In this document: one piece after another, positions 1 to 8,026 of the stretch
Layout: each line of letters begins with the position of its first letter
Position numbering within the stretch: position 1 is the first letter of the stretch
Source: CAWJMF01 sp963843945
Lineage (GTDB): Bacteria > Vulcanimicrobiota > Vulcanimicrobiia > Vulcanimicrobiales > Vulcanimicrobiaceae
Direction: 5' to 3'
Length of the DNA: 64,000 nt
Assembly: GCA_963843945.1 (NCBI GenBank)
Contig: CAWJMF010000002.1
Coordinates: forward strand, 1,674,001-1,738,000
The notes under the pieces: generated by a model
The model's input: the letters and a program-made list of their open reading frames with translations, nothing else
What the model was told of the DNA's origin: nothing
The model's database searches: none
Program-made: the position numbers and the translations under genes

Positions 1-40
1 CCTCCTCGGCGTAAGCGCTCCGGAGGCTATGGAGCGGGCG

Positions 41-214
41 GGAGTCTAGCGTTCCGCCGCGGAGCACGACGTTGTAGCTGCGGGGACGCCCGCGATTTCG
101 CATCCATGCGAAATCGCTACTCTCCGACTTTTTGCTCTCGCCCTCCGGGCTCCGCAAAAAGCTCGGAAGCTCCGCTGCTACAACGTCGTGCCCCGCGGCG
201 GAACGCTAGACTCC
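41..214. repeat. 174-base inverted-repeat element with nested hairpins
   Basis: Positions 41-78 are the reverse complement of 177-214 with one mismatch (position 192), so the ends form 38-base inverted arms. Between them lie two further perfect or near-perfect hairpins: about 92-117 (arms GCGATTTCGCAT / ATGCGAAATCGC) and about 129-161 (arms CTTTTTGC / GCAAAAAG). There is no open reading frame of note inside. The right arm runs into the neighbouring minus-strand permease gene and encodes its last 11 codons and stop. The size and arms resemble a MITE or a large REP-type element; no target-site duplication is visible. Positions 1-40 hold only short partial repeats and no gene that I can support. 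Confidence 0.75.
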
Positions 215-1314
215 TCCACGCTGTGGGCTGAGAGCGTTAGTGCCTCGTCGTCCCCGAGCGCCGGTGCCGACCGGAAGAAGCGCCAGGCGACGCGCACGAG
301 TGCGGCGGCGGGGATGCCGAGCAGCAGGCCGGGGACGCCGAAGAGTTCGCCGCCCGCGAAGGTCGCGAAGATGACGGCGATCGGCGAGACGCCGACGCTT
401 TGCGCCATGATACGCGGGACCAGGATGTTGTCGGAAATGCGAAAGATCGTGAAGATCAACGCTTGGACCCAAATGATGGTCGATGCGCCTTGCGGGAGCG
501 ACAGGATGAAGGCGAGGGCGTGGGTGAGGATTTGGCCGGCGAAGGGTACGGCGTACGAGACGCCGGCGAAGACGCCGACGAGGACCGCGAACTTGAAGCC
601 GACGAGCGCAGTCGCCGCCCAGACGAAGACGCCGGTTACGAAGCAGACCACGGTTTGGCCGGAGACGTAGCTCGAGAGGACATGGCCGAGTTCGTTGCCG
701 AGCGCCCGTGCCCGGAAGCGCCGGCGCGCCGGGAGCAGATTGTAGAAGGCGTCGCCGACGTGCTCGCCTTGGAAGAGGAAGAACGCCGAGAGGACGAGCG
801 CGGCGATGGTGATTAAGGCAGCGGACGCGACGTTGACGACGATGTTGGTGATCGAGCCCAGGCCGGCGTTGACGAAAGCCGAGGTTTTCGCGCTCACGAA
901 GCCGTTGAGGTCGCCGCCGGAATCTTGCGGGAGGTACGAGCGGCCGAAATGATCGTGCAGCCACAGTTCCGCTTGATTGAAGGCGGTCTGCACGAAGACG
1001 ATGTACTGCGGCGCGTCAGATGCGATCGCTTTGATTTGCACCATCGTTGCAGGCAAAACGAGCAGCAAGAGCGCGACGACGGCAGCCAAGAGAGCGACGT
1101 AGACGACACCGATCGCGACGACGCGCGGCATCCAGCGTTCGAGCCGAAGCACGATCGGAAAGACGCCGAACGCGATGAAAGCGGCAATGACGAAGGCGGT
1201 GACCGTTCGCGGGATGTGGGCGGCACACCAGTAGACCGCGAAACCGAGCGCGGCGACGCCGAGCAGCCAATAGGCCCGGCGGCGCCAGCGCGGCGAGCTT
1301 AGAGCGGCTTGCAC
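178..1314 (-). CDS. AI-2E family transporter (permease)
   Basis: A 378-residue integral membrane protein of the AI-2E transporter superfamily (PF01594), whose members export small solutes or autoinducer-like molecules or act as Na+/H+ antiporters; the substrate cannot be told from sequence. Hydrophobic helices lie at about residues 14-34, 37-57 and 64-95, followed by a polar periplasmic-type stretch (95-150) and a multi-helix C-terminal half. The family's conserved block, beginning NILVPRIM, is at about 296-348. The last 30 residues are polar and not family-like: the final 11 codons and the TAG stop lie in the right arm of the inverted repeat at the window edge, so the tail was probably altered by that element. 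Its start overlaps the end of the upstream acetyltransferase gene by 16 bases, suggesting co-transcription with hisC. Confidence 0.85.
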   Translation of the reverse strand: MQAALSSPRWRRRAYWLLGVAALGFAVYWCAAHIPRTVTAFVIAAFIAFGVFPIVLRLERWMPRVVAIGVVYVALLAAVVALLLLVLPATMVQIKAIASDAPQYIVFVQTAFNQAELWLHDHFGRSYLPQDSGGDLNGFVSAKTSAFVNAGLGSITNIVVNVASAALITIAALVLSAFFLFQGEHVGDAFYNLLPARRRFRARALGNELGHVLSSYVSGQTVVCFVTGVFVWAATALVGFKFAVLVGVFAGVSYAVPFAGQILTHALAFILSLPQGASTIIWVQALIFTIFRISDNILVPRIMAQSVGVSPIAVIFATFAGGELFGVPGLLLGIPAAALVRVAWRFFRSAPALGDDEALTLSAHSVEESSVPPRGTTL

Positions 1315-1805
1315 AGGAGACGGCGCTCGGTGAAGTAGCCGGCTTGCGCGTACAGCTCCCGCGCGGCCTCGTTCTCTTCGGTAACCATCAGCGCGACGTA
1401 CTCGAGGCCGCGCGCGCGGGCGGCCGATTCCGCCGCGGCGAGGAGGGTTGCGCCGACACCCATGCGGCGAGCGTGCGGCTCGACCGCCATGTAGACGACG
1501 AAGGCTTGCGGTAACGCGGTGACTTCGTCGGGCAGCGAGTCGAGCATGAGGAGAAACCCGACGCGCTCGCCGCCGGCGGTGGCGATGAGAGACGCATGCG
1601 ACTGATCGAGCGCAAAGTCGATCAAGCGCTCGTAGCCGGCGGCGACGAGATGCGGGGAGGGCTTGCGCAGCTGCGACACGCTGTCGGCGACGGTGCGCCG
1701 TCCCAAGTCCAGCATGAAAGCACGGTCGGCTGCCTGGCCGGGTCGGACGGCGACCTCGGTTCTCAGGTCGCGGCTCCCGCGATCGAAGCCGGTGCCGAGC
1801 GCCAC
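1299..1805 (-). CDS. GNAT family N-acetyltransferase
   Basis: A 168-residue single-domain GNAT enzyme, expected to move an acetyl group from acetyl-CoA to an amine; the substrate is unknown. The acetyl-CoA loop (motif A) RRMGVGATLL lies at residues 113-122 after the strand AFVVYMAV, and the C-terminal NEAARELYAQAGY block (145-157) is typical of the fold. The start is the ATG at 1805, because the N-terminal strand (AVRPGQAADRAF) precedes the next internal Met. This makes a 43-base overlap with the end of hisC upstream and a 16-base overlap with the permease downstream, so the three genes look like one transcription unit. Confidence 0.85.
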   Translation of the reverse strand: MALGTGFDRGSRDLRTEVAVRPGQAADRAFMLDLGRRTVADSVSQLRKPSPHLVAAGYERLIDFALDQSHASLIATAGGERVGFLLMLDSLPDEVTALPQAFVVYMAVEPHARRMGVGATLLAAAESAARARGLEYVALMVTEENEAARELYAQAGYFTERRLLCKPL

Positions 1806-2902
1806 TCGGCGAGCAGCGTTTCGAGCGCGGCGACGAAGGCGCGGTTTTCGGCGGGCGTTCCGATCGTCACGCGCAAGCGGCCCGGCATCCCGAGCCCATC
1901 GCCGGAACGGACGATGACGCCCCTCTCGAGCAACGCTTCGTACGCCTCGTCGGCGCCGACCGGTACTTCGACCGCGATGAAGTTTGCCGCGCTCGCATAT
2001 GCATGCAGGCCCAGCCGGCGAAACTCGCCGGAAAGAAACGCCTTGCCGCGCTCGTTGTTGTCGATGCTGCGCGCCACGAAGTCGCGATCTTCGAGCGCGG
2101 CAAGGACGGCGACCGCCGCAGGCCGCGCGACGTTGAACGGAAGGCGCACCGAGTTCAGCGCCGCGACGATCTCAGGCGAAGAGAAGCCGTAACCGAAGCG
2201 CACGGCCGCCAGCCCGTAGATCTTCGAGGCCGTGCGCGTGACGAGGGTGGCCGGCCGCGCGGCCAACAGCGCGGTTCCTTCACTTCCACCGGCGTCCATG
2301 AACTCGCGGTAGGCTTGGTCGACGACGAGCAAGACGTGCTCCGGCAAGGCCCGTGCGAAGCGCAGCAACGCACCGGGCTCGACCCGCGTGCCGGTCGGGT
2401 TGTTCGGATCGCAGACGAAAACGAGTTTGGTCGAGGGCGTAACGGCGGCGAGCATCGCATCGAGATCGTGAACGCCGTCGCGCAGCGGCACCTCGAGCGC
2501 GCGCGCGCCGAAGACGTGCGCATCTTTGCGAAACAGCGAGAAGGTCGGCCTGCCCATGACGACCTCTTCGCCCGGATCGACGAATGCCGTGAAGGCGAGC
2601 GCGATGAGCTCGTTGCTGCCGTGACCCAAAACGACCGCTTCGGGGCCGAGTCCGTACGCCGCACCGAGCCGCATGCGCAGGTCGAGGTGATCGTCTTCGA
2701 CGTAGTCGCTGAGCGCGCGGATCGAGCTCATTGCGGCCAGCGCTTTGGGCGACGTGCCGAGCGGGTTTTCGTTCTGCGAGAGCTTCACGGGATGTGCGAT
2801 TCCGAAGCGGCGTCGCACTTCGTCCACCGACGTGCCGGGCTTGTACGGCGCGAAGCCGCGCAGCGTGCGGCGGAGGAGGCCATCCAGCGGAGAGCGTGGC
2901 AT
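1763..2902 (-). CDS. hisC: Histidinol-phosphate aminotransferase family enzyme
   Basis: A 379-residue PLP-dependent fold-type I aminotransferase that fits HisC (imidazole-acetol phosphate to histidinol phosphate, histidine synthesis). Visible family signatures are the KLSQNENPLG block near the N-terminus, CDPNNPTGT at about 164-172, the Asp of VDQAYREF (about 195) that contacts the PLP ring nitrogen, and the Schiff-base lysine in TASKIYGL (about 227). The frame is open 27 codons upstream, but the ATG at 2902 gives the family's usual length and N-terminus. No other his genes are nearby, so an aromatic or broad-specificity aminotransferase is an alternative. It leads a unit with a GNAT enzyme and an AI-2E permease and diverges from an exported protein 36 bases away. 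Confidence 0.85.
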   Translation of the reverse strand: MPRSPLDGLLRRTLRGFAPYKPGTSVDEVRRRFGIAHPVKLSQNENPLGTSPKALAAMSSIRALSDYVEDDHLDLRMRLGAAYGLGPEAVVLGHGSNELIALAFTAFVDPGEEVVMGRPTFSLFRKDAHVFGARALEVPLRDGVHDLDAMLAAVTPSTKLVFVCDPNNPTGTRVEPGALLRFARALPEHVLLVVDQAYREFMDAGGSEGTALLAARPATLVTRTASKIYGLAAVRFGYGFSSPEIVAALNSVRLPFNVARPAAVAVLAALEDRDFVARSIDNNERGKAFLSGEFRRLGLHAYASAANFIAVEVPVGADEAYEALLERGVIVRSGDGLGMPGRLRVTIGTPAENRAFVAALETLLAEWRSAPASIAGAAT

Positions 2903-2938
2903 TGTAGGGGACGATTCGCCTTTGCGAGGTTCCGTTCC

Positions 2939-3598
2939 GTGCTGCTGCTCGCTGCCGTTACCTTCGCCGCTCTGTCCGCGCAAACGAAGTTGCCGGCTTC
3001 AACTGCGCGTTGTCCGCAGGTGCCCTTCAGCGCGCCGGCCGTTGCGAGCGCCGTCCCGGCCGGGCTGACGTGCCCCGCACTCGAAGTCTCGGGGCGAGCC
3101 GACCGGACGAATCCCTCGCTCGATCCGGCGTTTGACGTCTCCGTCGTCCCGAGCCGCTTTCCGGCGAATGCGCCCGCCGCACCGGAAGGCGTCCTGCAAG
3201 GTCTCGACGCGCAAGGCCGCGTGATCTTCGCGCAGACGATGACCGCGGGCGGCGATTTTCATACGTTCGTGCCGCTGCCCGAAGCCATCGCGCGCGAGCT
3301 CTCGCGCCTGCGCTTGACGATCGGCACCGCGGTGACGGAACGCAGCGCCGCGATGCACGGCGCACCGTCCGTCGAGACCATCTCGGTCGACGAATCGCAC
3401 GTCCTGCTGGCCTGGAACGGCAGCCTTTTTCCGGGACTTCGCGTACACGAATCGCCGGGCGGCCCGCTGGTCGCCGTGGCCTCAGGCACCAGCACCTTCG
3501 ATCAAATCACGGTGACCACGTCGTCGCCGCGCCTCACCCTCGACTTCTCCGACGGCGTCCGCAGCATCACGCGCACGGTAGCGGTGTTCGGCCGCTAG
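2939..3598 (+). CDS. Exported protein of unknown function
   Basis: About 219 residues, not recognised. The best start is the GTG at 2939, giving a hydrophobic leader (LLLAAVTFAALSA) with a signal-peptidase-like A-x-A end before QTK. The upstream frame is open but runs antisense through hisC and contains no other convincing start; arginines just upstream would improve the leader if translation began earlier. The mature part has Ser/Thr/Pro-rich, beta-type sequence with two cysteines near the N-terminus (ARCPQV, LTCPAL), perhaps a disulfide. The C-terminal 150 residues look like two immunoglobulin-like or carboxypeptidase-regulatory-like beta domains. It stands alone, divergent from hisC and convergent with pyrE. 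Confidence 0.6.
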   Translation: MLLLAAVTFAALSAQTKLPASTARCPQVPFSAPAVASAVPAGLTCPALEVSGRADRTNPSLDPAFDVSVVPSRFPANAPAAPEGVLQGLDAQGRVIFAQTMTAGGDFHTFVPLPEAIARELSRLRLTIGTAVTERSAAMHGAPSVETISVDESHVLLAWNGSLFPGLRVHESPGGPLVAVASGTSTFDQITVTTSSPRLTLDFSDGVRSITRTVAVFGR

Positions 3599-3618
3599 AG
3601 CCCGGCTTTCGCGCCCGT

Positions 3619-4197
3619 CTATTTGACGAAACGCGAACCCGGCTCGGTGAGGCTCTCGCCCCGCGCGCACTGCGGGCAGTCGGCGGGATCGTAGGACTCG
3701 ACCGGCAGATCGAGCAGCGCGAGCGTCGGGATGCCGAAATCGATCGGTTGACGGCGCACGATCGCGCCGACGGCGACCGCGCTCGCACCGCTGCGCGCAA
3801 CGACGTCGAGCACTTCGCGCACCGAACCACCGGTCGTCACAACGTCCTCGACGACGAAGGCCCGATCGTTCGGCCCTAAAGCGAACCCGCGCCGCAAGAC
3901 CGGCGCGCCGCCCTCTTTCTCAACGAACACGGCGAGCGTTCCGAGCTGGCGCGCGACCTCGTAGCCAAGAACGATCCCGCCGACCGCGGCGCTCACGACC
4001 ACCGTCGGCGCGTAGGCGCGGGCCGCCGCGGCCAGCTCCGCCGCAAGCGGTTCGACCAATTTGGGATCTTCGAGGATCCGGAACTTCTGGATGAAGCGAT
4101 CGCTGTGGCGTCCCGAGGACAGTCGAAAGTGACCGTCCAGCAGTGCTCCGCGCGCGGCGAGTTGCGCCGCGAGCGCGTCAGCCTGCGACGGCGGCAG
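3619..4197 (-). CDS. pyrE: Orotate phosphoribosyltransferase
   Basis: Joins orotate and PRPP to give OMP, the fifth step of UMP synthesis. The PRPP-binding loop VVEDVVTTGGS is at about residues 115-125, and SSGRHSDRF plus the flexible-loop region FVEKEGG are as in PyrE. The C-terminus has a CPQC pair followed by a GSRFVK end, as in the longer PyrE proteins of some bacteria. No ATG, GTG or TTG lies at the expected place. The CTG at 4197 gives 192 residues and a 20-base overlap with pyrF, and the next upstream start (a TTG near 4268) would add about 24 residues, so the exact start is uncertain. It is the last gene of pyrK-pyrD-pyrF-pyrE and probably depends on coupling to pyrF translation. Confidence 0.9.
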   Translation of the reverse strand: MPPSQADALAAQLAARGALLDGHFRLSSGRHSDRFIQKFRILEDPKLVEPLAAELAAAARAYAPTVVVSAAVGGIVLGYEVARQLGTLAVFVEKEGGAPVLRRGFALGPNDRAFVVEDVVTTGGSVREVLDVVARSGASAVAVGAIVRRQPIDFGIPTLALLDLPVESYDPADCPQCARGESLTEPGSRFVK

Positions 4198-4912
4198 CGT
4201 CCATCTCCGCGAGGATCCGGCGCGCCGCGGCTGCCGGGTCCGCCGCCTCAGTGATCGGTCTCCCAACGACGAGATAGTCGGCCCCGGCTTCGACCGCAAG
4301 CCGCGGCGTCGCCGTTCGCTTCTGGTCGTCGTGCGTCGTGCCTTGGGGCCGGATTCCGCCGCACAGCGCCTCGAAGTCCGCGCCGAAGAACCCCTTGAGG
4401 TCGCGCACTTCGTTCGGGCTGCAGACCACGCCCGCGCAGCGCGCGTCGCGCGCGAGCGCCGCAAGCCGGATCACGTTCTCCCCGGGACCGCCCGCCAACC
4501 CCAGCTCGCCGAGGTCCTCGATTCCGAGGCTCGTCAGCAGCGTCACCGCGAACAGCTTGGGCGGTTCGATGCCCAGTTCGGCGGAGCGCTCGAGGGAGGC
4601 TTCGACCGCCGCCTGCATCATCGCGATCCCGCCGAGCGCGTGGACGGTTACGATGCGCACGCCGGGGCGAACGATGGCCCGGACCGCGGCGGCGACGGTG
4701 CGCGGAATGTCGTGCAGCTTGCCGTCGACGAAATAGTCCGCGCCGCTGCCTTCGAGCTGTTTGCGAATCTCGTCACCGTAGTTGTAGAGCGGCTCGTAGC
4801 CGATTTTGAAGATCACGTCGAGATCTGCAAGCGCCGCAATCAGCGCTCGCGCCTCCACGAGCGTTGCGACGTCGACGGCGACGATCAAGCGAGGGCGGGT
4901 CGTGACGTTCAT
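4178..4912 (-). CDS. pyrF: Orotidine 5'-phosphate decarboxylase
   Basis: Decarboxylates OMP to UMP, the last step of de novo pyrimidine synthesis. A 244-residue TIM barrel with the catalytic charged network in VDGKLHDIPRT (D63, K65, D68). The N-terminal strand LIVAVD, the FKIG strand and the phosphate-binding GGIRPQG loop (about 195-201) are all present. The ATG at 4912 overlaps the pyrD stop (ATGA). The family's usual length is matched. The downstream pyrE overlaps its last codons. All four genes of this unit share frame-shifted overlaps, which suggests translational coupling. Confidence 0.95.
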   Translation of the reverse strand: MNVTTRPRLIVAVDVATLVEARALIAALADLDVIFKIGYEPLYNYGDEIRKQLEGSGADYFVDGKLHDIPRTVAAAVRAIVRPGVRIVTVHALGGIAMMQAAVEASLERSAELGIEPPKLFAVTLLTSLGIEDLGELGLAGGPGENVIRLAALARDARCAGVVCSPNEVRDLKGFFGADFEALCGGIRPQGTTHDDQKRTATPRLAVEAGADYLVVGRPITEAADPAAAARRILAEMDAAAVAG

Positions 4913-5853
4913 GGCGTTCCTCCGACGAAGCCGGGGTTGGCGCGGCCGACGAGCTGCGAAAGCCGCGCGACCTTCTTTCGCTGCATGTACGTGCGTAATC
5001 CGTCGACGATCGCGAGCGGGGCGCGCGGATCGGTGAAGTTGCCGGTTCCGATCGAGACGGCGCTCGCACCGGCCAGGATGAATTCGAGCGCGTCGCGGGC
5101 CGTCTCGATTCCGCCTTGCCCGACGATCGGAATGCGCACGGCGCGCGCGACTTCCCAGACCGCCAGAACCGCGATGGGGCGAATCGCCGCGCCTGACAGA
5201 CCGCCGCTCGTATTGCCCAGACGCGGCTCGGCGCGTTCGACGTCGACGGACATCCCGCGCACCGTGTTGATCACGGCTAAGGCGTCGGCGCCGGCGCGCT
5301 CCACGACGCGAGCGATGGCCGCGATGTCGGTCACGTTCGGTGAAAGCTTGACGATCAGCGTCTTGCCGGTCACGCCGCGCGCGGCCCGCGTCGCCCGTTC
5401 GGCAAGCTCGGGATCGCACGCGAACGTCTCGCCCTCGGAACCGACGTTAGGGCACGAGATGTTCAACTCGATCGCGTCGATCTCGTCGCGCCGCGCCAGT
5501 CGCTCCGTCACGTAGGCGTAGTCGTCGACCGAAAAGCCGGCGACGCTCCCGATCACGGCGCAGGGGCGCTCGGCAAAACCGGCCACGTCGTGCTCGAGGT
5601 ACGACTCGATGCCGGGGTTTTGTAGACCGATCGCGTTGAGCATGCCGCTTGGCGTCGGCACGAGGCGGGGCGCCGGATTTCCGAGCCGTGGAAAGCGCGT
5701 GACGCTCTTGAGCACGACGCCGCCGAGCTTGGCGAGGTCGACGAACGGCGCGTATTCCGCACCCGAGCCGTAACAGCCGCTCCCCATCAGCGTCGGAAAG
5801 TTCAACTCGAGGCTTCCGAGGCGTACGCGCAGGTCCGGTTCGGTCGAAATCAC
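4909..5853 (-). CDS. pyrD: Dihydroorotate dehydrogenase, catalytic subunit (class 1B)
   Basis: Oxidises dihydroorotate to orotate with FMN and passes electrons to PyrK and NAD+. 314 residues from a GTG that overlaps the pyrK stop (GTGA); the frame is open further upstream, but that part is the shadow of pyrK. Family marks are GVVLKSVT and NAIGLQNPG in the N-terminal half, the catalytic cysteine in ELNISCPN (C134, the base typical of class 1, where class 2 has serine), the NTVRGM loop and the FMN-phosphate loop GQGGI / GTGNF. The pairing with pyrK argues for the cytosolic NAD-linked class 1B type rather than the quinone-linked membrane type. Confidence 0.95.
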   Translation of the reverse strand: MISTEPDLRVRLGSLELNFPTLMGSGCYGSGAEYAPFVDLAKLGGVVLKSVTRFPRLGNPAPRLVPTPSGMLNAIGLQNPGIESYLEHDVAGFAERPCAVIGSVAGFSVDDYAYVTERLARRDEIDAIELNISCPNVGSEGETFACDPELAERATRAARGVTGKTLIVKLSPNVTDIAAIARVVERAGADALAVINTVRGMSVDVERAEPRLGNTSGGLSGAAIRPIAVLAVWEVARAVRIPIVGQGGIETARDALEFILAGASAVSIGTGNFTDPRAPLAIVDGLRTYMQRKKVARLSQLVGRANPGFVGGTP

Positions 5854-6680
5854 CAGCGCAACTCGTCCGACCAGAACACCGGGCCTTCTTTGCAAATACG
5901 CGCGTGCACGAAGTCGCGCGCTTCGCCCGGTCCCGCAGCGGGAAAATGGGGAGCTTGTGCGCTGGCGCGGGACAAGGGCACGACGCAGCCCCAGCACGCG
6001 CCGACGCCGCACGCGAAGGTTTCCTCGAGCGAGAGCTGCGCGCGCACGCCGCGCTCGGCTGCGATCTTGCCGATGGCGCGCAACATCGGCGAGGGACCGC
6101 ACGCGGCGATCGCGCTGTGCTCGCGCCGCTCGCGGACGAACAGCTCCGTGACGAAACCGCGATGCCCGCGCGACCCGTCGTCGGTGGCCAGCGAAACGCC
6201 GCAACCGAGGCCGGCAAAGCGCTCGGCATCGACGAGCGCGGACGCGTCGCGAGCGCCGTAGTAGAGATGGACGCGCGCACCGCTTGCGAGTAACGCTTGC
6301 GCCGGCAGCAGCAGCGAGGCGAGACCCACCCCGCCCGCGACGAGCGCAGGCTCGGCACCGAGCGCTGCGAGGTCGAAACCGTTCCCGAGCGGTCCGAACA
6401 GATCGAGCGTTGCGCCGACGGGCAAGCTTGCCAGCTCCCGCGTGCGAGGTCCGACGACCACGAGCATCAGCGAGACGCGGCCGCTTTGGGCTTCGTAGAC
6501 GCCGAGCGCCGTCGCCGCCCGCTCGCCCGCGGGCGGAACGGCCATCACGAACTGCCCCGGACGCGCCGTCCGGGCGAGTTCAGGAGCCTCGAGGCCGAGG
6601 ACCACGACCCCCACCGACTCTTCACGGCGATCGCACACCGACGTCCGGTGAATCGCAGGCGAGGTCTCGAGAGCGGGCAT
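5850..6680 (-). CDS. pyrK: Dihydroorotate dehydrogenase electron-transfer subunit (PyrK)
   Basis: FAD and [2Fe-2S] subunit that carries electrons from PyrD to NAD+. The ferredoxin-reductase-like FAD region (ARPGQFVMAVP, then GPLGNGFDL) and the NAD-binding start (LVAGGVGLASLLLP) precede the C-terminal cluster motif CGVGACWGC...C with cysteines at about 224, 229, 232 and 263. The ATG at 6680 gives 276 residues. A TTG at 6743 would add 21 residues that do not look conserved. As the first gene of the pyrimidine unit it follows a 174-base region shared with the divergent 47-residue gene; I see no clear attenuator or PyrR-type leader there. Confidence 0.92.
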   Translation of the reverse strand: MPALETSPAIHRTSVCDRREESVGVVVLGLEAPELARTARPGQFVMAVPPAGERAATALGVYEAQSGRVSLMLVVVGPRTRELASLPVGATLDLFGPLGNGFDLAALGAEPALVAGGVGLASLLLPAQALLASGARVHLYYGARDASALVDAERFAGLGCGVSLATDDGSRGHRGFVTELFVRERREHSAIAACGPSPMLRAIGKIAAERGVRAQLSLEETFACGVGACWGCVVPLSRASAQAPHFPAAGPGEARDFVHARICKEGPVFWSDELRW

Positions 6681-6854
6681 TTCCCGCTCATTTCCAGCCT
6701 CCGCGGGAAGTTCCCACGGCCCTCCGGCGTCACAATTAGCCAAGATTTAATCCGCTTTTGTCATCCGAACGTATACATCTGCTACCGATATCCGTTAATA
6801 GAGATGGAAGATGATTCTCCGGGAACAACCTGGGGAAGAAAGGAGGACCGAGCA

Positions 6855-6998
6855 ATGGCAGGACTCGTGGTCTTCAAATCGCTAGCTGACGCGCTAAGAG
6901 CGGGCTTCCAGATTTACGATCGCACGCAGGAAGGCTATCTCGTGCGAACGCGCACGACGGGCGGATGGGCGATAGCCCTCGTACACTGTAAGGAATAA
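6855..6998 (+). CDS. Small protein of 47 residues, unknown function
   Basis: A short but well-supported gene. A near-consensus ribosome-binding site (AAAGGAGG) lies nine bases before the ATG, and a strong intrinsic terminator follows 16 bases after the stop. The product is compact and mixed alpha/beta in appearance: a helix (SLADALRAGFQIYDR), then two short strands (GYLVRTRT, WAIALVHC) ending in CKE. It has no membrane segment or signal. The pattern recalls small adaptor or nucleic-acid-binding proteins, but I do not recognise it. It is divergent from the pyrimidine operon. The isolated cistron with its own terminator and strong SD suggests high expression. Confidence 0.75.
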   Translation: MAGLVVFKSLADALRAGFQIYDRTQEGYLVRTRTTGGWAIALVHCKE

Positions 6999-7014
6999 CC
7001 GCAATACTAGAAGA

Positions 7015-7048
7015 GGGGACGCGCCGACGGCGCGTCCCCTTCTTCTTT
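7015..7048 (+). terminator. Intrinsic terminator after the 47-residue gene
   Basis: A perfect 11-base stem (GGGGACGCGCC / GGCGCGTCCCC), 3-base loop, followed by TTCTTCTTT. It closes the small plus-strand gene. The minus-strand side is followed by TCTTCT, so it may also stop transcripts of the convergent lipoprotein gene. Confidence 0.9.
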
Positions 7049-7052
7049 GTGG

Positions 7053-7430
7053 CTAAGCGGCGGTGAAGTTCAGCGTGGCGGTCGCGGGAATCGGCTGCGA
7101 GTGACAGGCGCCGGTCGCCACGGCATAGCCGGGCGCCGACTGCGTCGCACTCAAGCAGAGCCGGCCCGTCGCCGGCAAGCCGCCGATCGTGACTTGGCCG
7201 GTCGGACCCGTCGTGACGGTTTGCAAAATCGTTCCGGGAACGGGAACGGCGTTATTGAGTTGCGTCGATAGCGTCACGCTTATGCCCGCCGTCGGCATCC
7301 CACCGACCTCGACGGTCACGAGCACCGAACTTGGATTGGGACCGCTCGGCGCAGGGTTGACGCCGGGATTGTCCGAGCAGGCTGCGAGCGTCAGCGCCGC
7401 GAGCGCGAGCGCGTAAGGGCGAACGTTCAA
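7053..7430 (-). CDS. Small predicted lipoprotein
   Basis: A 125-residue predicted outer-surface or periplasmic lipoprotein of unknown role. The start is a TTG at 7430, eight bases after the stop of the upstream membrane protein gene. It gives a short leader ending in the lipobox LAAC, followed by a Pro/Asn/Ser linker (NPAPSGPNPSS). The rest (about residues 35-125) is a single Ig-like or carboxypeptidase-regulatory-like beta domain with repeated Val/Thr strands (VLVTVEVGG, GISVTLST, GQVTIGGL). A CHSQP cysteine near the end could pair with another cysteine. It is probably co-transcribed with the upstream gene 7439-8026. Confidence 0.65.
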   Translation of the reverse strand: MNVRPYALALAALTLAACSDNPGVNPAPSGPNPSSVLVTVEVGGMPTAGISVTLSTQLNNAVPVPGTILQTVTTGPTGQVTIGGLPATGRLCLSATQSAPGYAVATGACHSQPIPATATLNFTAA

Positions 7431-7438
7431 AGCCGCGG

Positions 7439-8026
7439 TCAGCCGCGCTCGATGTCGCCGGGTTTGCGCAGTTCTTGCGTCGCGCCCGGACGATACGTGT
7501 AACTGCCTTCGTATGTCGGCGCAGCGCCCGCCGCCGGCGGTGCGGTTGGAATGCCGTAGAGATTCGGCGGCGGCGCGGACGCGTAGCGCGGCGTTCCGAG
7601 CGTTGCGCCGGAGAGCACCGCGATGAGCACCTGAGCGATGCCGATGAACATCGGGATCAAGCCGCCGAGCAGCCACGGTCCGGGATGAAAGACGTAGCCG
7701 TTGCCGGTATCGTGCATTCCGATGAACGAGAGACCCGTCAAGATCGCGAGCCCGATGAAGGTTAAGGTGATGCCCTTGCGCAGGGTACGGCGCGGATCGG
7801 CGCCGCAACCCTCGTCGTCCGGCGGGACCAGCGGGGCGGCCATCGGCGTGGCTGCGCGGGCCGCCTTCCAGTCGCGCTGGGCGTAGGCCGGCGCCATGCC
7901 ATGGCGGATCATTTCCATGCGCTCGCGGTGGGCCAGGACCCGGAAGATCACGAAGGCGAGAACCGGCGCTCCGAAGATACAGAAGATGGCGAGGAGCGGG
8001 ACCAGGTCGGACATGTCGCCTTGCAT
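7439..8026 (-). CDS. Membrane protein of unknown function
   Basis: A 195-residue membrane protein with three likely helices: about 8-30 (LVPLLAIFCIFGAPVLAFVIFRVL), 87-105 (GITLTFIGLAILTGLSFIG) and 118-142 (GPWLLGGLIPMFIGIAQVLIAVLSG). Between helices 1 and 2 is a basic, Ala/Pro-rich cytoplasmic-type segment containing the RMEMIRHGM motif seen in DUF6249-type and similar small membrane proteins. The C-terminal 50 residues are Pro/Tyr-rich and probably unstructured. The product starts at the ATG at 8026 or the second Met at 8014. It is divergent from the ECF sigma factor gene 139 bases away and may share its regulation. Confidence 0.65.
   Translation of the reverse strand: MQGDMSDLVPLLAIFCIFGAPVLAFVIFRVLAHRERMEMIRHGMAPAYAQRDWKAARAATPMAAPLVPPDDEGCGADPRRTLRKGITLTFIGLAILTGLSFIGMHDTGNGYVFHPGPWLLGGLIPMFIGIAQVLIAVLSGATLGTPRYASAPPPNLYGIPTAPPAAGAAPTYEGSYTYRPGATQELRKPGDIERG

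Noticed and set aside
2003..2938. Long plus-strand open frame continuous with the exported protein
   Set aside because: It is antisense to hisC, Arg/Asp-rich and without family features; only the part after 2939 looks coding.
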